From positions 1 through 64,000 of the forward strand of contig CAVOGE010000007.1 of the NCBI GenBank assembly GCA_963695195.1: a stretch of 64,000 nt of DNA, read 5' to 3'. The notes below the pieces were generated by a model. The model was not told where the DNA came from, ran no database searches, and saw only the letters and a program-made list of their open reading frames with translations. This DNA is from CF-167 sp963695195 (lineage in GTDB: Bacteria > Chloroflexota > Limnocylindria > QHBO01). A program made the position numbers and the translations under genes. This document shows, piece by piece, positions 26,153-34,448 of this stretch. Numbering within the stretch: position 1 is the stretch's first letter; each line of letters begins with the position of its first letter.

Positions 26153-26695
26153 ATGGAAGAGGATGTCGCCGCCGACGTCGTTCGCCGCCTGGAAGCGCTG
26201 GGCGTGGACTACTGCATCACTGGCTCGGAGGCCCTGCCGCGTTATGGCGAGCCACGCCAGACGGCGGACATCGACATCGTCCTGGCGATGCCTGTCCGCG
26301 AGTTCGGTCGGATCCGCGACGCCTTCGAGGCGGACTACGTGGTCAATGAGCCGATCGTGGCTCAGGGCCGAGCCATGGCATCGGTCGTGGCGCAGAGCGG
26401 GTTGGGCAAGGCCGACCTGATCCTTGACCGCGACGATGCGTGGGCACGCAGCGCGATGGCCCGTCGCGAGGCCTGGGACCACCCGCGACTTGGCAGGGTG
26501 TGGGTCCTGTCGCTGGAGGACCTCATCCTGGCCAAGCTGGAGTGGTCGGGCGGCATCTCCGAGCTTCAGATTCGAGACTGTGCGAACCTGCTCCGCACGA
26601 ATGCTCCTGCGGTGGACTGGAGCTACCTGGAGAGATACGCGAATGTCCTCGGCGTCGAAGGAATCCTCGCTCGACTTCGCGCTGCGTCCGCCTGA
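26153..26695 (+). CDS. Nucleotidyltransferase-fold protein (DUF6036/AbiEii-like, 180 aa)
   Basis: YCITGSEALPRYGEPRQTADIDIVLA gives the GS..A..R....T.DID core of minimal nucleotidyltransferases (two metal-binding Asp in DID). LSLEDLILAKLEWSGG and the helical tail are typical of the same group, which includes AbiEii-like toxins and DUF6036 proteins. The ATG at 26153 is preferred; the frame continues upstream through the repeat array, which is not coding. The next gene starts 53 bp inside this one, suggesting a two-gene unit. Confidence 0.75.
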   Translation: MEEDVAADVVRRLEALGVDYCITGSEALPRYGEPRQTADIDIVLAMPVREFGRIRDAFEADYVVNEPIVAQGRAMASVVAQSGLGKADLILDRDDAWARSAMARREAWDHPRLGRVWVLSLEDLILAKLEWSGGISELQIRDCANLLRTNAPAVDWSYLERYANVLGVEGILARLRAASA

Positions 26696-26966
26696 CCCGG
26701 GCCAGCTGGCCCTCGACGAGCGGGTGCGTGCCATGTCCCCGGCCGAGCGCGCAGAGCACGCCTACCGGATGCGCCGAGAGGCGCTGGTGCTCGTGAATCG
26801 GGCTGCCGATGCGGCGGGCACCATGCCCGAGCTTGACCGCGCGACCTTCGTCCTCCGGCGCCTCTATCCCGAGTTCACGGAGGCGCAGCTCGCCCAGATC
26901 CGTGCCGACCTCGCCCGCCGCCAGGCCGCCGGGACATGGCAGGGCTTCACGCGCCCAGCGGGCTGA
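26643..26966 (+). CDS. Small helical partner of the nucleotidyltransferase (107 aa)
   Basis: Begins at ATG 26643 inside the nucleotidyltransferase gene in a different frame. It reads LALDERVRAMSPAERAEHAY, REALVLVNRAADAAGTM and FTEAQLAQIRADLARRQAAG, mostly amphipathic helix with the repeated pattern of short helical proteins found after DUF6036 genes. No HTH is obvious. It may be an antitoxin or adaptor; this is inferred only from overlap and size. Confidence 0.55.
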   Translation: MSSASKESSLDFALRPPDPGQLALDERVRAMSPAERAEHAYRMRREALVLVNRAADAAGTMPELDRATFVLRRLYPEFTEAQLAQIRADLARRQAAGTWQGFTRPAG

Positions 26967-27044
26967 GCGCACCCAGCGGCTAGTCTGCGTCCGTGGTGGA
27001 TCAGCCCACTCGGGCAGGCGCCAAGCAGACCGTCAGCCTGGCTG

Positions 27045-28133
27045 TCAGGTCCCCAGCAGGTTTGACGCCGCACGGGTCAGCAGGTACACGACCACCGGCA
27101 GCAGCAGCGCCGACACGAAGCCTCCCAGCAGCTGTGGCGGCCAGGGCCAGGTGGGCAGGCGCGAGAGGCGTTCGCGCAGGGTCATGAGTCCACCCATCGT
27201 CGCGTTGAGCGGCGCGGTTGCCGCGAAGTCGCCGGCGTCGATGCGGGCGTACAGCTCCGCCGACAGGCGCGTGACCCGGCGCTCGACGTCGCGCAGCAGC
27301 TGGTCCTTCTCGCGGACGAGCCGTTCGTGGATGCCCCACAGCGGGGAAACGAACGCGACGATCGCGAAGAGCATCGTCGCCGCCAGGAATGCGAGCGAGG
27401 GCAGGTTGCCCGCCTGGAACGCTCCGTTGACGGTGAACGAGTAGTAGGCGACGGCGGCATAGCTCAGACCGATGATCGCGGTCACCCGTGAGAACGCGTA
27501 CAGGGGTGCCCGGTCGAACGGATCGATCGCCTGCGCCTCGCGGTGGATCTGGGCGATCAGGCGCAGCCAGCGGACCGTGATCACCAGACCTACAAGCGAG
27601 AGCGAGTAGCCGAGCAGGAAGTCCGGCGCGTAGGCGACGAACACGAGCTGCCGTCCGGTCTCGGGGCCAAGCACCGACGCAGGTGCCGCGGCGAGGGCGA
27701 GGACCCCGCCAACGCCGCCGACGAGGAGTGCCGCCCATTCCCATCTCGCCGGGGTGGCCAGGAACCGCGGTGCCCAGTCTGCGCGCTCGGTATCGGGCCA
27801 GCCGGTCGCCGGCCAGAACGACGCCAGTGCCCGCCGCGAGATGTGGACCCCAACGGCAAGCCCGCCGAGCGCGGCCGGGGCATAGATGGCGAGCACGAGG
27901 GACGCCGAGTCGAGCGTCCCGACCGCGACGCGGTCGCCCGACCACAGCCAGGCGTGGGTCCAGGCAGCCTGCCCGATGAGCAGCCCCACCACCGCCAGCG
28001 CACCACGCCACGGCCGTGCCACAAGCCACTCCACGGTCCGCCCGACCGGTCCGGCCGCGCGAGAGGTGACCGTCGAGACCGCGGTGCGGGACGGCTCGTC
28101 CGCAGGGTTGTCGGTCGGCGCCTGGGTGGCCAT
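27045..28133 (-). CDS. Integral membrane protein (362 aa)
   Basis: About seven to eight hydrophobic segments: GALAVVGLLIGQAAWTHAW, SASLVLAIYAPAALGGLAVG, AALLVGGVGGVLALAAAPA, FLLGYSLSLVGLVITVRW, VTAIIGLSYAAVAYYSF, AFLAATMLFAIVAFVSPLW and a C-terminal LLGGFVSALLLPVVVYLLT. A cytoplasmic-looking coiled stretch (REKDQLLRDVERRVTRLS) precedes the last segment. The family is not recognised. ATG at 28133 faces the divergent membrane protein gene; the two share a gap of about 165 bp. Confidence 0.65.
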   Translation of the reverse strand: MATQAPTDNPADEPSRTAVSTVTSRAAGPVGRTVEWLVARPWRGALAVVGLLIGQAAWTHAWLWSGDRVAVGTLDSASLVLAIYAPAALGGLAVGVHISRRALASFWPATGWPDTERADWAPRFLATPARWEWAALLVGGVGGVLALAAAPASVLGPETGRQLVFVAYAPDFLLGYSLSLVGLVITVRWLRLIAQIHREAQAIDPFDRAPLYAFSRVTAIIGLSYAAVAYYSFTVNGAFQAGNLPSLAFLAATMLFAIVAFVSPLWGIHERLVREKDQLLRDVERRVTRLSAELYARIDAGDFAATAPLNATMGGLMTLRERLSRLPTWPWPPQLLGGFVSALLLPVVVYLLTRAASNLLGT

Positions 28134-28298
28134 GCGGGAGTGAGTCTACGTCCCGGCGCGCGCGCCAACCGGCCCCGCCAGACTCCCACCCGGCGACGCC
28201 TCGCGGGACCGTCCCTGTATCCTCCGGCTCGATGCCCGAACGTCGCCTTCCACCTCCCGCCCCTCGGCCTGACCGCTGGAATCCTTGTCCTGTACGCG

Positions 28299-28907
28299 GT
28301 GGCCATGGCCTACCTCGAGTCGGCCGTGGTCGTCTACCTGCGGGCGGCGCTGGGCGTGCCGACCGGCACGATCTTCCCGATCGACCTCTCCCCCGCCGCC
28401 ATGCCATTCGGCTGGATCGAGGTGGGGCGCGAGGCGGCGACCCTGGTGATGATCGGCGCGGTGGGCTGGATCGCCGGGCGCTCACCGCTCGAGCGCCTCG
28501 CCTGGGCGGCCGTGGTGTTCGGGGGCTGGGACATCGGCTACTACGCCTTCCTGTGGGTCTTCTCCGGCTGGCCAACGAGCCTGGGCACCTGGGACCTCCT
28601 CTTCCTGCTGCCGGCTCCCTGGGCTGGACCGATCTGGGCGCCCGTCGCGGTCAGCGTGGCCCTCATCGGCTTCGGCCTGGCCTGCGCCGGACGCCTGCGC
28701 ACGGGCGGGTCGGTCAGGTTCGGGAGGCGCCACCTGGGGGCGCTTCTGCTCGGTGGGGCGGTCGTCATCGTCAGCTTCCTGACGAATGCCGGCATGGTGC
28801 TCGACGGCGGGACCCCGACCGAATTCGCCTGGCCGATCTTCGCGGTCGGCATGGGAATTGGGATGGCCGCCGCCTGGTCGGCGCTGCGGCCGGGCAGGGT
28901 GCGCTGA
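28299..28907 (+). CDS. Integral membrane protein (about 202 aa), start uncertain
   Basis: Hydrophobic segments include AMAYLESAVVVYLRAALGVP, EAATLVMIGAVGWIAG, WAAVVFGGWDIGYYAFLWVF, IWAPVAVSVALIGFGLACAG, LGALLLGGAVVIVSFLTNAG and WPIFAVGMGIGMAAAWSAL. The first segment is a motif I associate with an uncharacterised family in Chloroflexota-like genomes. The hydrophobic frame continues upstream without ATG; GTG 28299 and ATG 28305 fall inside the first membrane helix. A natural ATG at 28232 is in another frame, so a small indel near 28260 is possible. Confidence 0.6.
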   Translation: MAMAYLESAVVVYLRAALGVPTGTIFPIDLSPAAMPFGWIEVGREAATLVMIGAVGWIAGRSPLERLAWAAVVFGGWDIGYYAFLWVFSGWPTSLGTWDLLFLLPAPWAGPIWAPVAVSVALIGFGLACAGRLRTGGSVRFGRRHLGALLLGGAVVIVSFLTNAGMVLDGGTPTEFAWPIFAVGMGIGMAAAWSALRPGRVR

Positions 28908-28908
28908 C

Positions 28909-29166
28909 CTAGCGGTAGGCGACGCTCCGATGGCGGACCCGAACGATGACCACCACGACGCGGTCGTCGTCGACGCGATACAGGACTCGGTAGTCGCCGA
29001 CGCGGAACCGCCATCTGCGGTCCGGTCCACTCAGCAGTTTCGCGCCGCGTGGTCGCGGATTGGTCGCGAGGGCGTCGATTGCGCGCATCACACGGCCACG
29101 ATTCGGCTGCGACAGGTTCCCGATGTCGCGCACGGCTGACCTGTGCAGGACGACGCGATACGCCAC
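28909..29166 (-). CDS. RelE/ParE-family toxin (85 aa)
   Basis: MAYRVVLHRSAVRDIGNLSQ, RAIDALATNPRPRGAKLLSG, RRWRFRVGDYRVLYRVDDDR and VVIVRVRHRSVAYR follow the RelE fold order (helix pair, then G.YR.R.GDYR..Y, then V..V.HR...Y). The basic residues R61 and the final RHR..AY segment are those used by ribosome-dependent mRNA interferases. It lies 14 bp behind its antitoxin, on the same strand. Confidence 0.9.
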   Translation of the reverse strand: MAYRVVLHRSAVRDIGNLSQPNRGRVMRAIDALATNPRPRGAKLLSGPDRRWRFRVGDYRVLYRVDDDRVVVVIVRVRHRSVAYR

Positions 29167-29180
29167 CTCCCCCTCCCGGA

Positions 29181-29438
29181 TCAGCGGCCGAGTTCGGCCT
29201 TCACCTGCTCCCAGGGGATCTCTTCCTGGTTGTCAGGGTCAGCCAGCGCGGCGTCCATGGCCTCGAGGTCGTCTCGGTCCTCGAGCGCCTCGAGGAGCTG
29301 CAGGTCGTCGGTGGAGATGATCGCCGCGACCGCCTTGCCATGCCGGGTGAGCAGCACGCGCTCGTGACGATAGGCAGCGCGATTCACGAGGTCGGAGAAC
29401 TCGCCGCGGGCTTCGCTGATACGCTTGGTTTCGGTCAT
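29181..29438 (-). CDS. Phd/YefM-family antitoxin (85 aa)
   Basis: N-terminal KRISEARGEFSDLVNRAAYR and VLLTRHGKAVAAIISTDDL form the Phd/YefM DNA-binding domain; the acidic tail (DDLEAMDAALADPDNQEEIP) is the toxin-wrapping part. It precedes the RelE toxin gene. The ATG at 29438 touches a palindrome that very likely serves as the autoregulatory operator. No Shine-Dalgarno sequence is present upstream, so the mRNA may be nearly leaderless. Confidence 0.9.
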   Translation of the reverse strand: MTETKRISEARGEFSDLVNRAAYRHERVLLTRHGKAVAAIISTDDLQLLEALEDRDDLEAMDAALADPDNQEEIPWEQVKAELGR

Positions 29439-29457
29439 TTCGTACGAAACGTACGAT
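29438..29457 (-). promoter_or_regulatory. Palindromic operator of the Phd/RelE operon
   Basis: TTTCGTACGAAA at 29438-29449 is a perfect 12-bp palindrome, and a second half-related ACGTACGATAT follows at 29449-29459. It sits directly at the antitoxin start codon, as expected for Phd/YefM autorepression. On the minus strand AATATCGTACG could hold a -10 element. Confidence 0.65.
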
Positions 29458-29541
29458 ATTGGCCCACCGCCGTCAAGTGACCGGCGCGATGCACCTGCAC
29501 TCCGCGCACCGGGGGTAGCGGCAAGCGGCTAGAGTCCGCGG

Positions 29542-30816
29542 GTGACCTCTCCGAGCCTGGGCGCGACGCCCCGGAACGACGCCGCCCGATCGGTCGAGCG
29601 GACCTTCCTGGTCATCACCCTGCTCTCGACCCTGGCCTCGTCGTTCATCTGGGGCATCAACACCATCTTCCTGCTCGATGCGGGACTCAGCAACGCCGAG
29701 GCATTCGCCGCCAACGCGTTCTTCACCTTGGGGATGGTCATCTTCGAGATCCCGACCGGCGTGGTGGCCGATACCCGCGGCCGCCAATTCTCCTTCGTGC
29801 TGGGCACGGTGACGCTGCTCCTCGCCACGCTCCTCTACCTGGGCATGTGGCAGGTGCAGGCGCCGATGTGGGGCTGGGCCATCGCATCGGTCCTGCTCGG
29901 GCTGGGATTCACCTTCTTCTCCGGTGCCACCGAGGCCTGGCTGGTGGATGCGCTCACCGCGACCAGCTTCCAGGGCCACCTGGAGCACGTCTTTGGACGG
30001 GCACAGGCCGTTGGGGGTGGGGCCATGTTGATCGGCTCGGTGGCCGGCGGCGTCGTCGCACAGCTGACCAACCTGGGCGTGCCGTACATCATCCGGGTCG
30101 TGCTGTTGGGCGCGACCATGGTGGTGGCGCTGCTCTTCATGCGGGACATCGGCTTCAAGCCTGATCGGTCCGTTAGCCCCGGGAAGGCGGTGCGCAACGT
30201 CGTGCGCGGCTCGATCGACGGCGGCCTGCGCAATCCCCCGGTCCGATGGCTGATGCTGGCCATCCCGTTCACCGCCGGCACCGGCATCTACCTGTTCTAC
30301 GCCGCACAGCCGTACCTGCTCGAGCTGTACGGCGACCCGACCGCGTACAGCATCGCCGGCGCGGCGGCGGCCATGTTCGCCGGCGTCCAGATCGCCGCAG
30401 GGTTGACCGTTCCCCTGGTGCGCCGGATCTTCCGGCGCCGGACCGATGCGCTGATCGCGGGCGGGGTGCTGGGGGTGGTGCTGGTGGCGCTGATCGGGCT
30501 CAGCCCGGGGATCGTGGTCGCGCTGGTGCTGCTGGCCCTCTGGTCGTTCGTGACCGCGGTGGTGCGGCCGATGCGCGCCGCGTTCCTCAACGGCGTGATC
30601 CCCTCGGAGCAGCGCGCCACCGTCCTGTCGTTCGACTCCCTGATGGGATCGGCCGGGGGCGTGGTCGCGCAGCCGGCCCTGGGTCGCGTGGCGGACGTGA
30701 GCGGCTACGGGGCCTCGTATCTCGTCTCGGCCGGGATCCAGGTGCTGGCCCTGCCGTTCGTGTTCCTCGCCCGTCGCGTGGGCGCTGCCTCTGACCCGAT
30801 CACCGAGGAGGAGTAG
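29542..30816 (+). CDS. MFS transporter (424 aa)
   Basis: Twelve hydrophobic segments with a clear motif A, GVVADTRGRQFSFVLG, after the second. Segment 1 (VERTFLVITLLSTLASSFIW), EIPTG at the end of segment 2 and the GATEAWLVDAL helix are typical of the drug/multiple-resistance type MFS proteins related to MFS_1 exporters. The charged loop in the middle (RSVSPGKAVRNVVRG) separates the two halves. Start at GTG 29542. The substrate cannot be told. Confidence 0.85.
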   Translation: MTSPSLGATPRNDAARSVERTFLVITLLSTLASSFIWGINTIFLLDAGLSNAEAFAANAFFTLGMVIFEIPTGVVADTRGRQFSFVLGTVTLLLATLLYLGMWQVQAPMWGWAIASVLLGLGFTFFSGATEAWLVDALTATSFQGHLEHVFGRAQAVGGGAMLIGSVAGGVVAQLTNLGVPYIIRVVLLGATMVVALLFMRDIGFKPDRSVSPGKAVRNVVRGSIDGGLRNPPVRWLMLAIPFTAGTGIYLFYAAQPYLLELYGDPTAYSIAGAAAAMFAGVQIAAGLTVPLVRRIFRRRTDALIAGGVLGVVLVALIGLSPGIVVALVLLALWSFVTAVVRPMRAAFLNGVIPSEQRATVLSFDSLMGSAGGVVAQPALGRVADVSGYGASYLVSAGIQVLALPFVFLARRVGAASDPITEEE

Positions 30817-31029
30817 GCCCCCGCGGCTGCGGCCGCGGTACCACGGGACGTGGTTCAAGGGCACGCCGCGGGCCTCAAGTCGGCTCCCACGCATCGGGTC
30901 ACTACCCATCGTGGTGAGTCGAGACGAATTCGGCGCTGATCGGGCCAATTCATCGGTCTCGGGTGCTGATGAACTACGTATGGTGGTATCCGGCAGGAAT
31001 GACCGCAGATGACCGACCAGGAGAGACCG

Positions 31030-31434
31030 ATGCCTGACGGCGTGCTCGAGATGCGACTGGTGGTGACCGCACCGGACTACGAGGCCGCGCTCGCCTTTTA
31101 CCGCGACGTGCTGGGGATGCGCGAGATTGGCGTCTTCAGCTCGCCCGGCGGGAGCGTGACCATCCTCGATGCGGGGCGCGCGACGCTCGAGATCGGCGAC
31201 CCGGGCCATGCGGCGCATGTCGACGAGGTCGAGGTTGGCCGGCGCGTGGCCGGGCACATCCGCGTCGCGCTCCAGGTGGGCGATGCGGCGGCGGCGACCG
31301 AGGCGGCAGTGGCGGCGGGGGCGGAGCTGCTCGCCCCACCCACCGAGACGCCGTGGCGTTCGCTCAACGCTCGGTTGGAGGGACCTGCCGGCCTCCAACT
31401 GACCCTCTTCGAGGAGCTCGACCCTCAGTCCTGA
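31030..31434 (+). CDS. VOC (glyoxalase/bleomycin-resistance-like) protein (134 aa)
   Basis: MRLVVTAPDYEAALAFYRDVLGM and SVTILDAGRATLEIGDPGH give the first beta-alpha-beta-beta-beta module, with Glu in LEIGD; the second module ends SLNARLEGPAGLQLTLFEEL. The fold is the vicinal oxygen chelate family. Only one obvious Glu/His metal-ligand set is visible, so catalysis is uncertain. The ATG at 31030 has AGGAG 6 nt upstream and is preferred to 31009. Confidence 0.8.
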   Translation: MPDGVLEMRLVVTAPDYEAALAFYRDVLGMREIGVFSSPGGSVTILDAGRATLEIGDPGHAAHVDEVEVGRRVAGHIRVALQVGDAAAATEAAVAAGAELLAPPTETPWRSLNARLEGPAGLQLTLFEELDPQS

Positions 31435-31488
31435 GCGGGGTCGGAGCGACCGCAGTCCAGCCGCAGTGCGCATCGGTACTCTGCGGAC

Positions 31489-32358
31489 ATGCGAAATCGG
31501 CTCGTGGTCCTTGTGGGCGCGTTGCTGGCCCTGAGCGCGTGTACCGCTGTCGGCAGTCCTGACGCGAGTCCTCACTCCGCTTCGGCCGAGCCGCCCAACA
31601 ACTCCGCCTCCGGCAGCACTGCGGAGAGCGCCAGCGAGCCGCAGGCGAGCGCGACAGCAGCTCCCGCTCGCCCCATTGCCTCGCCGGCACCCGGCGAATT
31701 GGGGCCGATCGTCGGCGCGCAGGTGGTGGTCGATGGCCTGGCGGTACGAACCGGACCGGGGACCTCATACCCGCTGATGGCGGGTCGCTGGTGGGACGCC
31801 ACCACCGGTACCGAGCTGCTCGCCGTGCCGGAAGTCCGCTTGTGGGCCGGCTACTACGCCTACATCAGCTTCGGCCCGCTGGTCGTTGTTGGGGTGCCCT
31901 GGTACTTCATCGGTCCCCATTGGCAGCCGGGTGAGGCCCAAGAGCGCGTCCTGCGCTGGGACGGGGGCTGGGTGGCCGGAACGTCCGGAGGGTCCGGAGG
32001 GGATCCGTACCTGGTCCCTGCCGACGTGCCCCCCGACCCGAGCGCGGGGCAGTATGGTGAGGGCCCGGGTCCGCATGCGGTGCTATACGCGACGGGGAGT
32101 GCCCGGAGCGTCACATTCGCAGGGTACGCGTCGGGGTTCATCGTTGAGTGGTACGCGGCAGAACCCGATGGCGGCGCGTGCGACATTGCGATCACGGTAC
32201 GACCCAACGGCGACGAGATCGAAACCGCCCGGGTCCAGGGTTGGGGGCAAGGTCGCGTGATGTGGCCCCCCGACATGATGGGCGCCAAGGGTGACTACTG
32301 GATCGACGTCGAGTCCGATTGCAGCTGGAGCGTCATCGCTGTCCCAATCGTCGGCTGA
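31489..32358 (+). CDS. Secreted lipoprotein with SH3-like segment (289 aa)
   Basis: MRNRLVVLVGALLALSACTA is a lipoprotein signal with lipobox LSAC (Cys 18). A Ser/Ala/Pro-rich linker (about residues 22-65) follows, then VVDGLAVRTGPGTSYPLMAG, which is a bacterial SH3-type motif. The C-terminal half is Gly-rich with YASGFIVEWYAAEPDGGACD and WIDVESDCSWSVIAVP, a beta-sandwich-like module with two Cys. It is presumably anchored outside the membrane. The same 'VRTGPG' module occurs in the 680-residue protein at 58.6-60.7 kb. Confidence 0.75.
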   Translation: MRNRLVVLVGALLALSACTAVGSPDASPHSASAEPPNNSASGSTAESASEPQASATAAPARPIASPAPGELGPIVGAQVVVDGLAVRTGPGTSYPLMAGRWWDATTGTELLAVPEVRLWAGYYAYISFGPLVVVGVPWYFIGPHWQPGEAQERVLRWDGGWVAGTSGGSGGDPYLVPADVPPDPSAGQYGEGPGPHAVLYATGSARSVTFAGYASGFIVEWYAAEPDGGACDIAITVRPNGDEIETARVQGWGQGRVMWPPDMMGAKGDYWIDVESDCSWSVIAVPIVG

Positions 32359-32419
32359 CGGACGCGGGGCGCCTCCGCGGGGCGCCTCTGCGGGGCGCCT
32401 CCGCGGCGCGCTCCTGGAA

Positions 32420-32559
32420 GTTCCACCCCGCGGATCCAACGATCAAGCGGGGCCCCCAAAGGGGCCGAATTGGCCGAGGTAGAGGCCGGTATTCCCGCCC
32501 GGTGGGAATTCAGACACCTACCTCACCGATGCGTGATCGTTAGATCCGCCCGATGGAAC
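32420..32559 (+). repeat. 140-bp TIR element, copy A
   Basis: Begins GTTCCACCCCGCGGATCCAA and ends TGATCGTTAGATCCGCCCGA with TGGAAC. The ends are about 26-bp imperfect inverted repeats. An inner inverted repeat (GGTATTCCC/GGGAATTC) lies in the middle. Located between the lipoprotein and GYD genes. Confidence 0.88.
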
Positions 32560-32694
32560 AGCCCGTCTCCTCTCAGCCGGCGCCCGACCATGTATGCGCG
32601 GGAGGCTCAGCCCGCGCGGCTCGCAGTCCCAACCAGGGTTGCCACGCGCCGACGGATGGGGGTACGGTAACTGGACACAGCAGAGAGGTGACTC

Positions 32695-33018
32695 ATGCCC
32701 AAGTATCTGGTGATCGGCAGCTACACGCCTGCGGGAGCGGCCGGCGTCATGAAGGACGGCGGCACCGCGCGCCTCGCCGCGGGGAAGGCTGCGGTCGCAT
32801 CGGTCGGCGGCATGCTCGAGTCGCTCTACTGGGGCTTCGGCTCCGATGACTTCTACGCCCTCGTGGACGTGCCCGACCATGCTGCGGCAACGGCCGCCAG
32901 CCTGAAGCTTTCCAGCTCGGGCGCGTTTTCCGGCATTCGGACCGTCCCGCTCATGACTGCCGAGGACATCGACGCCGCCGCCAAGCTGTCTCCCACCTTC
33001 CGACCGCCCGGCGCCTAG
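32695..33018 (+). CDS. GYD-domain protein (107 aa)
   Basis: MPKYLVIGSYTPAGAAGVMK, then AAVASVGGMLESLYWGFGSD and DFYALVDVPDHAAATAASL. This is the GYD pattern (Y...Y...G..G......GG..E..Y...G..D......D.PD..A..A), an alpha-beta barrel family of unknown biochemical role. ATG at 32695 is preceded by AGAGAGGTGACTC. It precedes the SnoaL-like gene with a 29-bp gap and is likely co-transcribed. Confidence 0.85.
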   Translation: MPKYLVIGSYTPAGAAGVMKDGGTARLAAGKAAVASVGGMLESLYWGFGSDDFYALVDVPDHAAATAASLKLSSSGAFSGIRTVPLMTAEDIDAAAKLSPTFRPPGA

Positions 33019-33047
33019 CCGCGGTCCATCCACACCAGGAGGAACCG

Positions 33048-33431
33048 ATGTCCGAGCATCCCAACGCCACCCTGATCCGAGAGCAGTCCAAGGCCATGGC
33101 CACCGGCGACCTGGAGAGCACGATCGACGGCCTCGCCGATGATGTGGTCTGGCACGAGATCGGCAGCGCCGAGCCGATCCACGGCAAGGCTGCCGTTGCC
33201 GCCCGATGGGCCGGGATGGCCGACGCGGGCGGCTCATTCAGCGTCGAGCTGCACGATGTGATCGCCAACGACGACCACGCCGTCGCCATGGTGACCGCCA
33301 CCGTATCGATGGGCGGCCACAGTTTCACCTACCGGACCGCGGAGATCTACCACATGCGCGACGGCAAGGTCACTGAGCGCTGGGCGTTCTCCGACGACAC
33401 CGCCGCGATCAACGCCTTCTTCGCCGGCTAG
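33048..33431 (+). CDS. SnoaL/NTF2-like protein (127 aa)
   Basis: ATLIREQSKAMATGDLESTI, LADDVVWHEIGSAEPIHGKA and AVAMVTATVSMGGHSFTYRT fit the cone-shaped NTF2/SnoaL fold; the C-terminal AEIYHMRDGKVTERWAFSDD is the most conserved part of the family. Such proteins are ketosteroid-isomerase-like enzymes or ligand binders. ATG at 33048 follows AGGAGGAACCG, an excellent ribosome binding site. Confidence 0.85.
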   Translation: MSEHPNATLIREQSKAMATGDLESTIDGLADDVVWHEIGSAEPIHGKAAVAARWAGMADAGGSFSVELHDVIANDDHAVAMVTATVSMGGHSFTYRTAEIYHMRDGKVTERWAFSDDTAAINAFFAG

Positions 33432-33496
33432 GCGGCACGGCCGACCGCCTCACCGCCGCGTGGCGTGCCGCGTGTCGTGCCGTGGCGTGCCGGAAG

Positions 33497-33646
33497 GTTC
33501 CGGCCCGCGGATCCAACGATCAATCTTGGACCGATCCAGCCCGATTCAGCCTCGTTTCGGGCGAGATAAGGTCCGGAATTCGCGCCCGATGGGAATCCTG
33601 GCCACTCCCTGACCGATGCGTGATCGTTGGATCCGCCCGGTGGAAC
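33497..33646 (+). repeat. 150-bp TIR element, copy B
   Basis: Begins GTTCCGGCCCGCGGATCCAA and ends TGATCGTTGGATCCGCCCGG with TGGAAC. Located at the convergent 3' ends of the SnoaL-like and response-regulator genes. Confidence 0.88.
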
Positions 33647-33658
33647 ATGCCCAACAAG

Positions 33659-33779
33659 CGACGCCCCCGAACGCGACGCGCGCGAACACAAGCGTCGCCC
33701 CCGAACGCGACGCGCGCGAACACAACGGACGCGGGCGAACACAACGGACGCGGGCGAACACAACGGACGCGGGCGACGC
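33659..33779 (+). repeat. Short tandem repeats, GC-rich
   Basis: Two 34-bp-type units containing CCCCCGAACGCGACGCGCGCG are followed by three 19-bp CGGACGCGGGCGAACACAA units. All share the GAACACAA core. They fill the gap between TIR copy B and the end of the response-regulator gene. Confidence 0.75.
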
Positions 33780-33791
33780 AGCTGCGGCGGC

Positions 33792-34448
33792 CTAGATGAG
33801 CTGCCGCTCCGAGGCCCAGCGGGTCAGCTCGTATCGGTTCGAGAGCTGGAGTTTGCGCAGCACCGCTGAGACGTGCGTCTCGACCGTCTTGACGGAGATG
33901 TGCAGCTCCGACGCCACCTCTTTGTAGGTGTACCCGCGCGCGATGTAGCGCAGCGTCTCGCGCTCGCGGGCGGTGAGCAGATCGAACTCCGGGTCGGCAG
34001 GGACAGGAGCCTCGCCGGCGAACGCGTCGAGCACGAAGCCGGCCAGGCGCGGGGAGAAGACGACATCGCCGCCGTGGACGCGCTGGACGGCCGCGACCAG
34101 CTCACCGGCCGAGATGGACTTGGTTACATAGCCACGGGCGCCGGCACGAATGATGCCGATCACGTCCTCGGCTGCATCGGACACGGAAAGCGCCAGGAAT
34201 TGCGTCGTCGAGGCGCCGGCCGAATCCGCCCGCACACGCTCGATCACGCCGCGGCCTCCGCCGGCGGGCATGTGGACGTCGAGCAGCACGACGTCGGGCG
34301 ACTCGCGCACGATGCCGGCCACCGCCTCCTCCACCGTCCCGGCCTCGCCGACGATCTGGCAGCTGCGGCTCAACTCGGAGCGCACACCGGACCGGAACAG
34401 CTCGTGGTCGTCGACCACGAAGACGCGCACGCTGTCGGCCCCTCTCAC
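33792..34448 (-). CDS. NarL/LuxR-family response regulator (218 aa)
   Basis: Receiver domain: VFVVDDHELFRSGV, phospho-acceptor VVLLDVHMP, and TKS Lys in RAGARGYVTKS. LuxR HTH: LTARERETLRYIARGYTYKE and LHISVKTVETHVSAVLRKL. The GTG at 34448 overlaps the kinase stop (GTGA), so kinase and regulator are co-translated. Its target is probably the divergent PspC/LiaF-like operon, whose promoter region contains inverted and direct TCAGGGT repeats. Confidence 0.92.
   Translation of the reverse strand: MRGADSVRVFVVDDHELFRSGVRSELSRSCQIVGEAGTVEEAVAGIVRESPDVVLLDVHMPAGGGRGVIERVRADSAGASTTQFLALSVSDAAEDVIGIIRAGARGYVTKSISAGELVAAVQRVHGGDVVFSPRLAGFVLDAFAGEAPVPADPEFDLLTARERETLRYIARGYTYKEVASELHISVKTVETHVSAVLRKLQLSNRYELTRWASERQLI

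Noticed and set aside
27543..28298. Long plus-strand frame upstream of the 28.3 kb membrane protein
   Set aside because: It is the antisense of the 362-residue membrane gene on the minus strand, whose helices are clear. Only the part after 28299 reads as a membrane protein.
29473..31575. A 700-codon minus-strand open frame opposite the MFS and VOC genes
   Set aside because: Its translation is His/Arg/Gln-rich without any recognisable domain, while the plus strand has clear MFS and VOC motifs.
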